From: Marasmius tenuissimus | Taxonomy: Eukaryota > Basidiomycota > Agaricomycetes > Agaricales > Marasmiaceae | Length of the DNA: 64,000 bases | Assembly: GCA_029532415.1 (NCBI GenBank) | Contig: JAQOTA010000050.1 | Coordinates: 3,596,001-3,660,000, forward strand | Direction: 5' to 3' | Shown here: piece by piece, positions 11,129 through 22,760 of the stretch | Position numbering within the stretch: the stretch's first letter is position 1 | Layout of the letters: every line of letters begins with the position of its first letter | Translations under genes and position numbers: made by a program | The notes under the pieces: model-generated | Database searches by the model: none | What the model saw: only the letters and a program-made list of their open reading frames with translations | What the model was told of the DNA's origin: nothing

Positions 11129-13762
11129 ATGACTCGGTTTCTTCCTCTCGTCGACGTGAACGAGGCTCGCGATGAGCTCCTCGATTCATTGTCGTTGTTA
11201 GGCCCTCTTATTATTTCTTCTTCTGCGTCGACATTTCCATACAACTCCCATGTCCTTGTGGATCAAAGCGACTCCCCTACATTGGATCAGATCGTAGAAT
11301 GGCTCGATAAAGGTGTCGACAAGGTCATTTTGCCACTCAGTGCAGCCAAAGAGGCGATCGGCTCAGTACCAAAGGAAAGGTTGATCCTGCTGATTGACGT
11401 TGCCAATGTCAGTGCCGTCTCGAACACCGTCTGCAACGGTGTATCCGGTGTTCTCCTCAAAACAACCGAGATTGACCTCGACCTCATTACTTCCGTCTCC
11501 AAATTCTTCGCAAACTCCCTCATATACGTCCTTTCCGATTCTCTCGACCCTCCCTCAATGCAAAAGATACGTGCGTTGTTCGCGGCTGGGGCAAATCTAG
11601 TCCTTCCCGCTTCTCAACTCACCGTATCTCCGACAACCCCTACACAACTCAATGTTGTGGACGTCTTCCTGGCGCCCATCATCTCCGATCGTCCGGACGG
11701 TTTGTTCCCGACGGTGGTTTCAACGCAAACAGGTCATTCGCTTGGTCTTGTTTATTCTTCAGTGGAATCGATCCGCGAGACCATCCTTACAGGGAAGGGT
11801 GTCTACCAGTCGCGAAAACACGGGCTGTGGCGCAAGGGAGAAACCTCCGGTTCCACTCAGACTGTTGCAAATGTGCGACTGGACTGCGACTCAGACAGTT
11901 TGGAGTATAGAGTCATTCAACACGGGACGGGCTTTTGCCACCTGGAGCGCCAGTCGTGCTTCGGTGAGGCGAGTGGCTTGCCAGCCCTCGAGAAGACGTT
12001 GGCGTCCAGATTTGAATCTGCACCGGAAGGATCCTACACCAAAAGGTTATTTGAAGACTCGCAGCTGCTGCGTTCCAAGATCATGGAGGAGGCCGACGAA
12101 CTTTGTCGTGCTCAGACGAAGGAAGAAGTTGCGTTTGAAGCGGCAGATCTGTTCTATTTCGCTTTGACGAAGTGTACAGCTTTCGGTGTGGGGATAGCGG
12201 ACATTGAGCATTCTCTCGACCAAAAATCCAAGAAGGTGACCCGCAGACCAGGCAATGCGAAGCCACAGTGGACTGGGAAGTCTCCGGCACCGACAGCTGC
12301 TTCATCCAAGCCTTTATCCCCTATCCCCTCCGACGGACCCATTCGCATGCGCTCGTCTAATCTGACGGAGGTCTCTCCAGAGGGACGAGCTGCTCTTCTT
12401 CGTCGTCCCGTTCTCAAATCCGACGAGATGATCGATAAAGTCAAACCCATAGTGTCCGAAGTACGCGTTCGCGGAGATGCAGCTCTCCTAGATTTCACCG
12501 CCAAATTCGACAAAGCGAAGCTGACCTCCACATGCATGTTTCCCTCTTACCCGAAGGAGGGCATGCAGATGCCAGAGGATGTCAGGGTGGCCATTGACAA
12601 AGCCTACGACAATATTCGAAAGTTCCACGAAGCACAGACCAGTGCCACTCTCAAGGTGGAGACCATGCCGGGTGTTGTGTGCTCGCGATTTGCTCGTGCG
12701 ATCGCACGTGTAGGCCTGTACATACCTGGAGGAACAGCCATCCTACCTTCCACCGCTTTGATGCTGGGAATCCCCGCTCAAGTCGCAGGATGCAAAGAGA
12801 TCGTCTTCGCTACTCCACCTCGACCAGACGGTAGTATTTCCCCCGAAGTGCTGTATGTGGCACACCTCGTTGGAGCGTCAGCAATCCTCAAGGCCGGCGG
12901 TGCACAAGCTGTAGCTGCCATGGCCTACGGAACGGAGACTGTTCCCAAGGTGGACAAAATCTTTGGACCCGGAAACCAATGGGTCACTGCAGCAAAGATG
13001 TTGGTCCAGAACGACACGGACGCACTAGTCAGTATAGACATGCCAGCTGGTCCAAGTGAAGTACTTGTAAGCTTCTCCCGACAATGCAAGTGGATCTTCT
13101 CCTCCTCATCGCTTCTTCCTAGGTCATAGCTGATCACACCGCCAACTCCGCGTTCGTTGCCGCCGATCTTCTGTCCCAAGCGGAACATGGTGTCGACTCC
13201 CAAGTCGTTCTGGTCGCAATTAACCTCACACCGGAGCACCTCGCTGAGATTGAGGAGGAAGTGGACAAGCAGGCCCATGCTTTATCTCGTGTCGACATCG
13301 TCAAGGAATCAATTCCGAAGAGTATCATTGTCAAGGCACCCAGCATAGAGGAGGCAATTGCCTTCTCAAATGATTACGCACCAGAGCATTTGATCTTGCA
13401 CTTGGAGAACGCTCCCGACCAGGTTAAGTTCGTAGAGAATGCTGGAAGCGTTTTTGTCGGACCTTATACTCCTGAAAGGTAGGATGGCCACCCACCATCT
13501 CCATTCTATGTTCCTGACCTTGGTTCGCCTGTACAGTTGCGGAGACTACGCCTCGGGAACGAATCACACCTTGCCCACAAACGGGTACGCCCGACAATTT
13601 AGCGGGGTCAATACGCAGTCCTTCCAGAAGCACATCACATCGCAGGAGATCACCTCTGATGGCTTGAAGGGGCTCGGACCTATCGTTGCGACCCTGGCCG
13701 ACTGCGAAGGGCTACAGGCCCACGCCAATGCTGTCCGCATCAGACTGGCAGCGCAAGCTTAG
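11129..13762 (+). CDS. HIS4: Trifunctional histidine biosynthesis protein HIS4
   Basis: A single 839-residue polypeptide carries three activities of histidine synthesis. These are phosphoribosyl-AMP cyclohydrolase (about residues 225-285, with the Cys/His segment [15 protein letters not shown]), phosphoribosyl-ATP pyrophosphatase (about 285-365, [20 protein letters not shown]) and histidinol dehydrogenase (about 415-839, with [29 protein letters not shown] and NDYAPEHL). Exons are 11129-13066, 13123-13478 and 13537-13762. Both introns are short and keep frame, the second splitting a Ser codon. The N-terminus [17 protein letters not shown] is typical of fungal HIS4. I saw no TGACTC-type Gcn4/CPC1 site in the 259-bp divergent promoter shared with TspO. 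Confidence 0.97.
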
Positions 13763-13962
13763 AGGGGTATAGCCGAAATCAGAGGGAGGGTGGTGCGTAG
13801 TTTGTTGAACTCGAATGTATCTTCTGTAATTTCAAGCCTTCCTGCGATGAACACGAATTATAATATCCGATAGCATTAGAATAGTCCTGCACTGAACGCT
13901 CTATAACAGTTGGACAAATGTCTAGATTACCGAGGAACCACTAAAAGCGCGCTAGCAACAAC

Positions 13963-15407
13963 TCAATTTGTCCTGTAAAGAGCCCGTTTTGCGACCTTAA
14001 CAATGAGAGAGGTGTCAGGGAAGGCGAGAGCCTCAAGGTTGGTAGCATACTGCGAAAGAAGGTCAGCAAAAGTCTAGAAAATGGTCTGTCAACACTCACG
14101 GGTGTAGGAACATCAGCACCGGTTACCCGCTCAACTGGGGCATCCAGGTAATCGAAGGCCTCACTCTCAACTATTTGAGCGCAGATCTCACTTCCGACAC
14201 CAAAGGCAGGGAAACCGCCCTCAACGATGAGAAGCCTTTTGAAAGATAGTGAGAAAGCAATCTTTCGAGACGGAGGCACGTCGGTCTTACCTGTTGGTCT
14301 TCTTGACCGACTTTTTGATGGTATCAATGTCAAGGGGACGAATACTTCGGAGGTTGATGACTTCAGCCTTGATTCCCTCCTTGGCTAATGCTTCAGCGGC
14401 CTCCATACTATGGGTGACCATTTTGCTGTGGGCGACTATTGTGACATCGGAGCCTTCACGTTCCACCTTGCATTTGCCGATGGGAAGGAGGAAGTTGTCC
14501 GACATAACCTCAGACGACACGGGGAAAGAGACGCCGTACATCATCTCGTTCTCCAGGAAGACGACGGGATTGGGATCACGGATAGCGGCCTACTCAATAC
14601 TGTTAGGAATCACTACGCGATAACGGCACTCGGGCGCGGTACTAACCTTGAGTAATCCCTTGCAGTCCTCAGCGCTCCATGGGCTGACGACTTTCAGTCC
14701 AGGAACTTGTCCATACCAAGCAGCGTAGTCTTGAGAGTGTTGGGCGGCGACACCTGCTGCTGCACCATTGGGGCCACGGAAGACGACGGGACATGGGACG
14801 TTTCCTCCAGACATGTAATAGGTCTTTCCTGCAGAGTTGACAATTTGATCAATGGCTTGCATTGCAAAATTCCAGGTCATGAACTCGCAACTAAAGGCTG
14901 TATGGTCAGATAATATGAGGTATTCATGAAACCAAGGACATACACGGGACGAAGACCCTCCAACGCAGCACCGACGGCGATACCAGCGAAACCCATCTCC
15001 GTAATTGGTGTGTCTATCACACGCTTCTCACCAAACTTGTCAAGGAGCCCTTTTGTGACCTAGATAGACAACCTTTTTTAGACGCGAAACTCGAAAGACT
15101 TATCAGACCAGTTTACCTTGTAAGCACCGTTGTACCGTGCAACTTCTTCACCCATTACGAAGACAGACTCATCACGCAACATTTCTTCCTCCATGGCAGC
15201 ATTCAGTGCTTCACGAACGGTCAACTAGAATCGAAACACAGTTAAACGCGGTATTGTACGTGGACGCGCCAGGAAACGTACAGTGTGGCCATTGTCTGCC
15301 GTGGCGTAAGTACGGGCCAGACGAAGAGATTTTGATGGAAACGAGGGACGAGAGCGGTGGAGAGCAGGGGCAAGGCGAAGGCGAGAGAATGCCAGACGGG
15401 CGGCCAT
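13963..15407 (-). CDS. PDB1: Pyruvate dehydrogenase E1 component subunit beta, mitochondrial
   Basis: Beta subunit of the E1 (thiamine-diphosphate) component of mitochondrial pyruvate dehydrogenase, converting pyruvate to the acetyl group of acetyl-CoA together with E1-alpha, E2 and E3. The N-terminus is an Arg/Ser/Leu-rich presequence without acidic residues ([19 protein letters not shown]). The mature part shows the E1-beta hallmarks [64 protein letters not shown] and [13 protein letters not shown]. The C-terminus is [13 protein letters not shown] with the stop at 13963-13965. The gene has at least seven exons with short introns. It converges on HIS4, with 200 bp between stop codons, and is divergent from the SDR gene. 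Confidence 0.96.
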
Positions 15408-15575
15408 GACGAGTGGGAAGGTTACAGATGGGTAAGGGAGAAGGTTGCGTGCACAGGTCCAGCGAAAAAATCCGACAAGCCAGACACCCTGGGGCTTAGA
15501 TAATCAATTACTCCTTCCGCCCATATCCGACTCCGAGTCCTCCGCTTATCCTCCGAGTACCTAACTGAGGCTGTT

Positions 15576-16556
15576 ATGTCTGGACGTAAACCAGTCGTTA
15601 TTGTTGCTGGCGCTTCAAAGCAAGCAGTTGAATTACCTTTATAATGGGTGGCCGTTGATCACAGTAAATTAGGGGAATAGGTCTCGCTGTCACTACCATC
15701 CTGCTCAAACAGCTAGGCGCCAACGTTGTTGCTCTGTCGAGGACCGTATCCCAAGGACTTCGTGATTTGGCTTCAGAGAATCTGCTGACCATCGAATGCG
15801 ACATGTGCGTTCTTCTTCTTACCAATCAACCTCATGTTCATGGTCCTCTATAGTGCCGATGAAGATGCATTCTTGAACGCAATTAAGAAAAGCAGCGAGA
15901 AATTCAGCCATATAGACGGGCTCATCCTGAATGCAGCGGCTCTCGAACCCCTCTGTAGAGTAGGAGACAGTGACACCCCGTTGTCCAGCTGGAGGAAACA
16001 CTTTGAGGTCAACTTCTTTTCTCTGGTAACGGCCGTTCGAGGTACTCTTCCTTCACTGAGGAAGAGCGAGTTCGGAGGTCGTATCGTGTTTGTGAGTTCT
16101 GGAGCTGCCGTCAAAGGCACTGCGGGCTGGGGCCCATACAATGCGAGCAAAGCTGCTATGAACAGTCTCTGCAGGTATGACCTCCTTCCTTAGATCTGAA
16201 GGACGATCGGAGCTGATCTATCGCCAGGACGCTGGCGGAGGAAGAACCTGACGTAGTCTCTGTCGCACTCAGACCTGGGACAGTCGACACGGCGGTATGT
16301 ACCCGTTGCTGCTTCGCACATACAGTAACCAAAGTCCTCTTCACAGATGCAACAAGCCATTCGAGAGCAAGGCGTCAAGCATATGACAGAATCGGACCAT
16401 CAGACCTTCATGCGTTTGCACTCCGATGGAATACTCCTCAAACCAGAACTTCCAGGCGGTGTCATCGCTTCCCTAGCACTCCGTGCTACCAAGGGTCTGT
16501 CCGGCCAATTCGTTAGCTGGGATGATGAAAAATGTAAAGATTTCCGTTTGGAATAG
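15576..16556 (+). CDS. Short-chain dehydrogenase/reductase
   Basis: NAD(P)-dependent oxidoreductase of the classical SDR fold; substrate unknown. The cofactor motif GASKGIG is rebuilt only by splicing 15619 to 15673. The catalytic Ser lies in VFVSSGAA and the catalytic Tyr/Lys in YNASK, followed by SVALRPGTVDTA, all as expected. Four or five exons give about 250 residues, the normal SDR length. The first intron begins with GC instead of GT (15620-15621) and ends AG at 15671-15672; no GT donor would keep the glycine motif intact. The relatives I recall are fungal proteins resembling yeast YIR035C/YIR036C, but the assignment stops at family level. Confidence 0.88.
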
Positions 16557-16750
16557 TATACTTAGATTTCATTCCAACTATCAACTTTGGTACTGGTATG
16601 AATGTCCCAACATTCTAATACTGAAGGTGCTCCCCCGCTCAGCCCCCGCTTGAACTCAAGGCCTCAAGACATGTGACGTTCGCGAGAGAATAAAAGGTCT
16701 TCTCTAGGGAAGCCGGATTGATTGCTTCTTCTCCCCAGCGTCCGAACGAA

Positions 16751-18064
16751 ATGCCCCGGATCGATGTTCATCATCATTTCTTTCCCCCGACACTCGATAA
16801 AGCAAAATCCGGAAAGGATGTAGGTTTCAAGACACCTGCTGAGAACCTTCCTTGGACGCCTGAGATCAGTATACGTTCCATGGATGCAAGTGGTACCGAT
16901 ATCGCGGTTTTATCATTTCCTGCCATCAGCTCGGGCGCTATTGGCGCAGAAAACAGGAGATTGACTAGGGATCGCAACCATTTCGTCGCCGAAATTTGTC
17001 GCAAATACCCTGGAAGATTTGGCTTTTTCGCGACTGTGCCCTTCCTAGATGACGCCGAAGGTGACTACAAGGCTTAACTTCACGAGAACGCTCTGACCAC
17101 ACGTCGTAAACTTGCCCAAAGGTGTACTGGAAGAGATACGCTATACTCTCGATGAACTCGGGGCTCAAGGAATTTCCTTACCTTCTAGCTATGGAGACGG
17201 GCCTTCTGCAAGTTGGTCTGTTCAAACTCTCGCGTAATTCTCCTCCTGACACTCCTGTTCGTGCAGAATACGTCGGGGACGACTGCTATGATGCCGTCTG
17301 GGGAGAGCTGAATCGACGCCAGACGGTTGTATTCCTGCACGGTGCTCAAACGCCTTCATCGACACCGTATCCCCATGCTTCTCTTGGTATCCCTATCGTA
17401 GAGGTGATTCTTGGACTAGCAGCGACTCCTTCCCAAATTCTGATTTTAGTCACCGACCCAACTAGGTTCCGAACGAAACATTCAAGGCGGCCGCTCATCT
17501 CGTCGTCACAGGTCGCAAAAGGAAGCACCCAGACGTGAAGATCATTTTGGCACATCTTGGTGGTAGCATCCTCTCCTTAGCGTGAGTGTCCGTGCACTTC
17601 TCGAGGGATCCGCCACAACAAGATTAGCGCTTTCCAGACCTCGTGTGGCCATTCTATCTGGGCATATGGGTTGCAATCTAACTCCAGATGAGATCATCGA
17701 TGATTTCAAGTCATTTTACTATGAGACTGCGCTGAGCGCACACGAAACCACCTTGACGGCCGTGGACTCGTTCGTGAGCCACAAGCAGCTGTTGTTCGGG
17801 ACGGACTTCCCTGGTACGGCTAAGTTCACTTGATCAAGGATTCCATCGCCCATCTCAAGGTCTTTCACAGCTGTGAGCACGGAAATGGCGACATGGTACA
17901 CAAACAGCCTCAATAAATTCTATCAAGACCGGCCGGACGTATTAGATTCGATACACTATAAAAATGCTCTTAGAATCTTCCCTCAACTCAACCTAGAGAA
18001 AGCAGGCGCAAGTGTTGACCAGGGTTCAATTAGATTACTGATAAATACAGCAGATTCGTTCTAA
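16751..18064 (+). CDS. Amidohydrolase-2 family protein (ACMSD / salicylate decarboxylase-like)
   Basis: Metal-dependent TIM-barrel hydrolase of the amidohydrolase-2 family (PF04909). Members include aminocarboxymuconate semialdehyde decarboxylase, gamma-resorcylate decarboxylase and 6-methylsalicylate decarboxylase. Six exons join without a break. Expected metal and active-site residues are present: the N-terminal HHH in RIDVHHHFFPP, His in VVFLHGAQTPSS, His in IILAHLGGS and Asp in LLFGTDFP. The protein is about 325 residues. The start at 16751 puts the HxH motif at residue 6, as in relatives; an ATG 33 bases upstream is also in frame. It follows the SDR gene on the same strand with 194 bp between, so the two could act in one aromatic-acid pathway, but this is only proximity. 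Confidence 0.85.
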
Positions 18065-18133
18065 ACAAGAAATTCTACAGTTCTACGTCTCATTAAAACT
18101 TCGTTCCAGTCGTGAAACCACGTAATTTTTGAT

Positions 18134-20303
18134 TCAAAAATCAGGCTCCTTCAACCATTCCATAACTCGCTCATGGCCCTCTCCTCCCATGAGCAATGCC
18201 TGGCCGTGGATTGCGTCGGGATCGTAGAACAGTCCCTTGCGTACGCCGTGAGATGTGAGGTACTTTTTCACTCGCTAAATCCAAATAGAGATTAGCCGTC
18301 GTCGAGAATCAACAAGTAGGAGATCTACGCACTGGGGCATTCAGAATGCCATCTTTTCCTCCGAGAAGAAAGAGTGCCTTGGATGGATCGCGAGCATTCG
18401 GAATCTCCTCAAACCAAAGGGAATTAGAGGACCAATCGAAGTGTCTTTGGAGGAGATTGGCAACACCCAACTCTCGTCCAACGAAGTAGCGGACGAGGAG
18501 CTCCGGCCCCTTTGAGTTTATCGATGAATAAGAAAAGACGATGTTGATACAGATGGGCATTGCTTACAGTGGTGCATGGACGATAGATAAAGTTGTAGCA
18601 AACATCTAGAAGTACCTCATCAGCATCATCCACTCGATTCGACGAGAAGAAGAGGGGGAACATACCTCCTTCCCACGAGCAAAAAGTAACAGGATCGACG
18701 AAGCAAGACCGGGTGATCATATGCGGGTAGTCTTTAAGCATCCAAGCATGAGCATAAGAGCCGCTGTAGGAAGAGGAGTCAACAACAGCTTCGACTTAGT
18801 ACACCGATACTTACTTTGAATGGCTTAAAAGTGTGACGCCTCTGTGGGGCTTTTCAGGCAGACTATCTGATACTTCAACTTCCTCTGAAGAACTGGGGTC
18901 CCGTTCGAGGTCGACCCAACCTAGAGAGCTCATCAAACCGGCCAAGCTATCTGCCGTCTCCTTCCGTCTCATCGGTGTCAAGAATTGGGGATGAAAGATA
19001 TCTTGACTGATGTATGGTTGCAGAATGATCAACAAAGGACGGTCCTTAAAGGTCGCTGCGAGGTGTCCCAGAAGGACATGGTACTGTAATAGACCAAGGC
19101 CTAATCCATGAAAGAAGACTATGGGACGATGAGCACTCGACGGCTTCCAGTTACTGGGGACGCGTATAAGGTATCTACAGGACAAACATTGATAAGACAA
19201 GGTCATATGAAAGAGATCGGCAGACTCACTCCAACCCGTCGAAGGAACCCTGACGGAAATTCAGGTCGCGACGGGACGTCAATTTGATGTAGAAATTGGC
19301 AACAGCAACGAAGCAATAGAAGGCGAAGGGACGCGACAGGATAGTGACAGGATCCAAGGTGAGCCTCAAAGGTTTGATGTGGGAAGATTGTCCTTCAGGT
19401 ATTTCCTTCCCAAGACGCTTCTGCAGCTGGGACAACGCGTCGTCCATAGCGACACGGTGTGCCTGAGGCATATTCTCAGGACAAGGCAGGTCTTTATTGA
19501 ACATAGACCAATAGAGCCATTGCCGGGCTTCGTGAAGGGTGATTGAGGACCATGGTGCCCTGCCAAACCATCTGAAAAAGGTGAGTCTAATGTCGTACGC
19601 CCTAGCGCTATTGATAACTCACGTCCGTAGGGTATTCCGGAAGTCAATCGCACGCGGATCATGGGATTCCAGTTGCACAATCTCTTCAGCAGGGCTTCCT
19701 GGTCGTGGACAGTCCGTTGTCTCCTCGTCAAAACCTTCTTCCGGAAGTTGCGCAAGGCCTGCTTTTAAGACACGAGTGAATGCAATTTGGAGCTCCACGA
19801 GTTTTCCGGGAGGATGTTTACATGGTCCGGAGACCTGATACGCTAAAATGGCATGGTAGACGCTAAACCCGACCTGCAGGAGACAGTTTGGAGGGGTGAG
19901 CGGACTTGAATAGTCCCATGGCTTTGACACGCACCTCACAGAACGTGAAAGCGAACAAGAAGAGATTTTTTGAGGTTATTCTTGAGTATATGAGGGTATG
20001 GAGGACATAAGCCCATGAAAGTGGTACGACGGACCACAGAGGTAAGACAAGGAAGAGGAAGACGAAATAGAATGAGAGAGTCCGTTTTCTTGGTGGGTCA
20101 GGAAGCTCTGAAATATCTATGAGGTCTGGCATGTCTAGAGAAAAGAGAGGACGAGCGGGAGTGCTCAGGGTATGAGCCCGTAGAGGCAAAGCTTTGGAGA
20201 ACTGGGAAGCAGTTGAAAGAGTTCGAAGCGGCCCAGGGGCCATCGGCCGCACAATGTTAGTCCCGTCAGAGATCACATGACCCTGAATGATCGTCATCCA
20301 CAT
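18134..20303 (-). CDS. Membrane-anchored alpha/beta hydrolase
   Basis: Predicted serine hydrolase with an N-terminal membrane segment. Near the start a hydrophobic stretch (FVFLFLVLPLWSVVPLSWAY) suggests an anchor, followed by a second hydrophobic stretch. The catalytic part has the oxyanion-side motif PIVFFHGLGLGLLQYH, a nucleophile elbow SHSNGS built across an intron near 18750-18830, an acid residue in LLGGKDGIL and a catalytic His in DPDAIHGQALL. There are at least eight exons and the product is over 500 residues. The stop is at 18134-18136. The start is uncertain: ATGs at 20303, 20297, 20243 and 20132 are all in frame, and the one at 20132 (MPDLIDISELPDPP) looks most protein-like. Substrate unknown. 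Divergent from IDH1. Confidence 0.8.
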
Positions 20304-20371
20304 GGCAATCAAAAAAGTTATCGTCCTCTTCCGTGAGAATCCGTGCTCAGTCCTCTCTTCTATCCTTCACA

Positions 20372-22026
20372 ATGCTCCGTAACGCTCTCGCCTCCACGGT
20401 CCGCCCAGTCATTGCAAACTCGGTACTTTGGGCTAAGCTTGATTTTTCGCGCTTTTTACTCATGAATAATCCGATTCCAGCAGCGTACTGCGACCACACT
20501 CTCTGCCGGATTCCCGAAAGTCACTCAAAGAGTCAGTTGGCTACGAAAACCCGCCTAATTTCTGTCAATTCACTCATGCCTCCATCGAAATACAGCAACC
20601 CTCAAAATATGGTGGCGTCTATACTGTGAGCACCATGTTCCCTTTCGATGGAAGCGAGATGTCTGACGCCTTTACCTCCGACAGGTGACCCTTATCCCAG
20701 GAGACGGTATTGGTCAAGAGATTACAGACTCAGTGAAGGAAATCTTCGAGCACGTTAACGCTCCCATTGAGTGGGAGCAATACGATGTTTCTGGAATGTC
20801 CTCCTCAGGAGAGGCCCTTTTCAGACAAGCCATGGACAGCTTGAAGAGAAACAGGGTTGGTTTGAAAGGTCCGTGATCTTTGCTGGAGTTTCTTCGCCAT
20901 GCAGTTACTTATTCGACATCGCAGGAATTCTTTTCACCCCCATCTCCCAGTCCGGCCACATATCATGGAACGTGGCCATGCGCCAGCAACTTGACATCTA
21001 CGCTTCGGTCGTCCTGTGCAAGTCATTGCCGGGATTCCCTACTCGTCACTCGAACGTCGACTTTGCCATCATTCGTGAAAACACTGAAGGCGAATACTCT
21101 GGATTGGAGCACCAGAGTTATCCCGGTGTTGTCGAGAGCTTGAAGGTTTCTACCCGCGCTAAAGCCGAACGTATCTCTCGATTCGCTTTCGACTTTGCTT
21201 TGAAGAACAACAGGAAGGTGCGTTTCAAGTGGCAAACGCTGTCTGCCTTTCCAGCAACTGACCTATGACCCACCCCAACCCAGAAAGTCACCTGTGTTCA
21301 CAAAGCCAACATCATGAAACTCGGTGATGGTTTGTTCCTCAACACGTTCCGTCGCGTTGCTGAGGAGTACAGGTCCTCTGGCATTGAGTTCAATGACATG
21401 ATCGTCGATAACACGTATGCCTTTCCTCTACTCCTCGTCTACGTCGGAATCCACGTCTCACGAATCATCATAGCTCTATGCAGCTCGTCGCTAAGCCCAG
21501 CCAGTTCGACGTCATGGTCATGCCCAACTTGTACGGTGCTATCGTTTCTAACATTGGTGCCGCTCTCGTTGGTGGACCTGGTATTGTCCCTGGCTGTAAC
21601 GTTGGACGAGTGAGTTTGTTTGCCGTCGCCATCGCCTCAACTTCTGCTGACCTTCTCCCCAGGAATACGCCTTGTTCGAGCCTGGATGCAGACACGTTGC
21701 AAGCGATATCATGGGTACTAACCGTGCCAACCCCGCTGCCATGATTCTGAGCGCGACTATGATGTTGAGGCATCTCGGGTGAGCACTTCTCGGAAAAATT
21801 AATACTTCCAAGCAATTGACGTGCAAAAACTCCCAGCCTCGACGCCATTGCGAACAGCATCGCAACCGCAACCTTTGATGTCATCAACTCTGGCAAGGTT
21901 CGCACCGCCGATATGGGTGGTAAGTGGCTTCTACTTTCTGCATCTCGCGAACTTTATGGCTCACCTCTCCTTGAAGGATCCGCAACCACCTCTGACTTCA
22001 CTGGCGCTGTCATCCAGAACTTGTAG
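20372..22026 (+). CDS. IDH1: Isocitrate dehydrogenase [NAD] subunit 1, mitochondrial
   Basis: Regulatory-type subunit of the mitochondrial NAD-dependent isocitrate dehydrogenase, which makes 2-oxoglutarate in the TCA cycle. The presequence [17 protein letters not shown] forms exon 1 (20372-20422). The mature protein then reads [32 protein letters not shown], the substrate region [57 protein letters not shown], and ends [11 protein letters not shown]. About ten exons, all with GT-AG ends, give about 375 residues. Overall similarity to Idh1-type subunits is much closer than to Idh2. Confidence 0.95.
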
Positions 22027-22760
22027 GAGGTGCTGACGAGCTCAAAAAATGTAGGAGATTGCGGGACACTCTGTATTTTTGGATACCATAAATATTACAA
22101 CTAGATTATAGAGCTCCTGGAAAGTTACTACATCGAACTAATAGAATGCTCCTAGTCTGTAAACAAGGATCCCCGTTCCGAATCATCGATATTGATTTTC
22201 GTGACTCCATCTGAACCTCGAAATCTGGCCCCATTGTTGACGACAGTGACAAGTGTCGAGTCTGTTTCCTTTCAATTTGCCCGAACGCGTTCACGTTGTG
22301 CATACGTAGTACGCCTGCTGTGGTATTATCCCCTTTTCACAGGCGCTGTCAGAGAGGTTTACCACGAATTACAGATAAGTTCAGCACTTACACGCAGGTT
22401 AGATGTTCGGCAGTTGGCAGTGCGTAGTACTTGAGGAGATACATTCGATGCGGGGGTTTGTTTATCGACCTTTCTCCGATGAATCCATAATGTTCCGTCG
22501 TGAAGTCATATCCCTCCAGCTTCGGTGTGGCCAAGGATAATGGCCGAATCTCTCAGTGACAAAGGCGGACGCTGTCAACAACAACAGAGATGAGGACGTA
22601 TTAATGTATGAAAAGATCCAAGACGCACCAAGCCTGCATTGCCTGTGAACAAAAAGACCGTTCGAAGATCGCACTAGTATATTCAGAAAACCTCGGGGAA
22701 AGTCATCTACATACCTCTAACGATAAGTTGCTAGATATCTGTCGATGTGGGAGAACCTTC
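22027..22760. other. Convergent intergenic region, no gene seen
   Basis: About 730 bp between convergent IDH1 and the conserved fungal protein gene. Small open frames on both strands have no recognisable sequence. Likely 3' UTRs. Confidence 0.45.

Noticed and set aside
11129..12537. Antisense frames within HIS4
   Set aside because: They show no family similarity and mirror the strong codon bias of HIS4.
15576..20303. SDR, amidohydrolase and hydrolase as a secondary-metabolite cluster
   Set aside because: There is no backbone synthase, transporter or cluster regulator nearby; the hydrolase is on the opposite strand.
20304..20312. Extended start of the alpha/beta hydrolase at 20312
   Set aside because: The codon at 20312 on the minus strand is TTG, not ATG; true candidates start at 20303 or further downstream.
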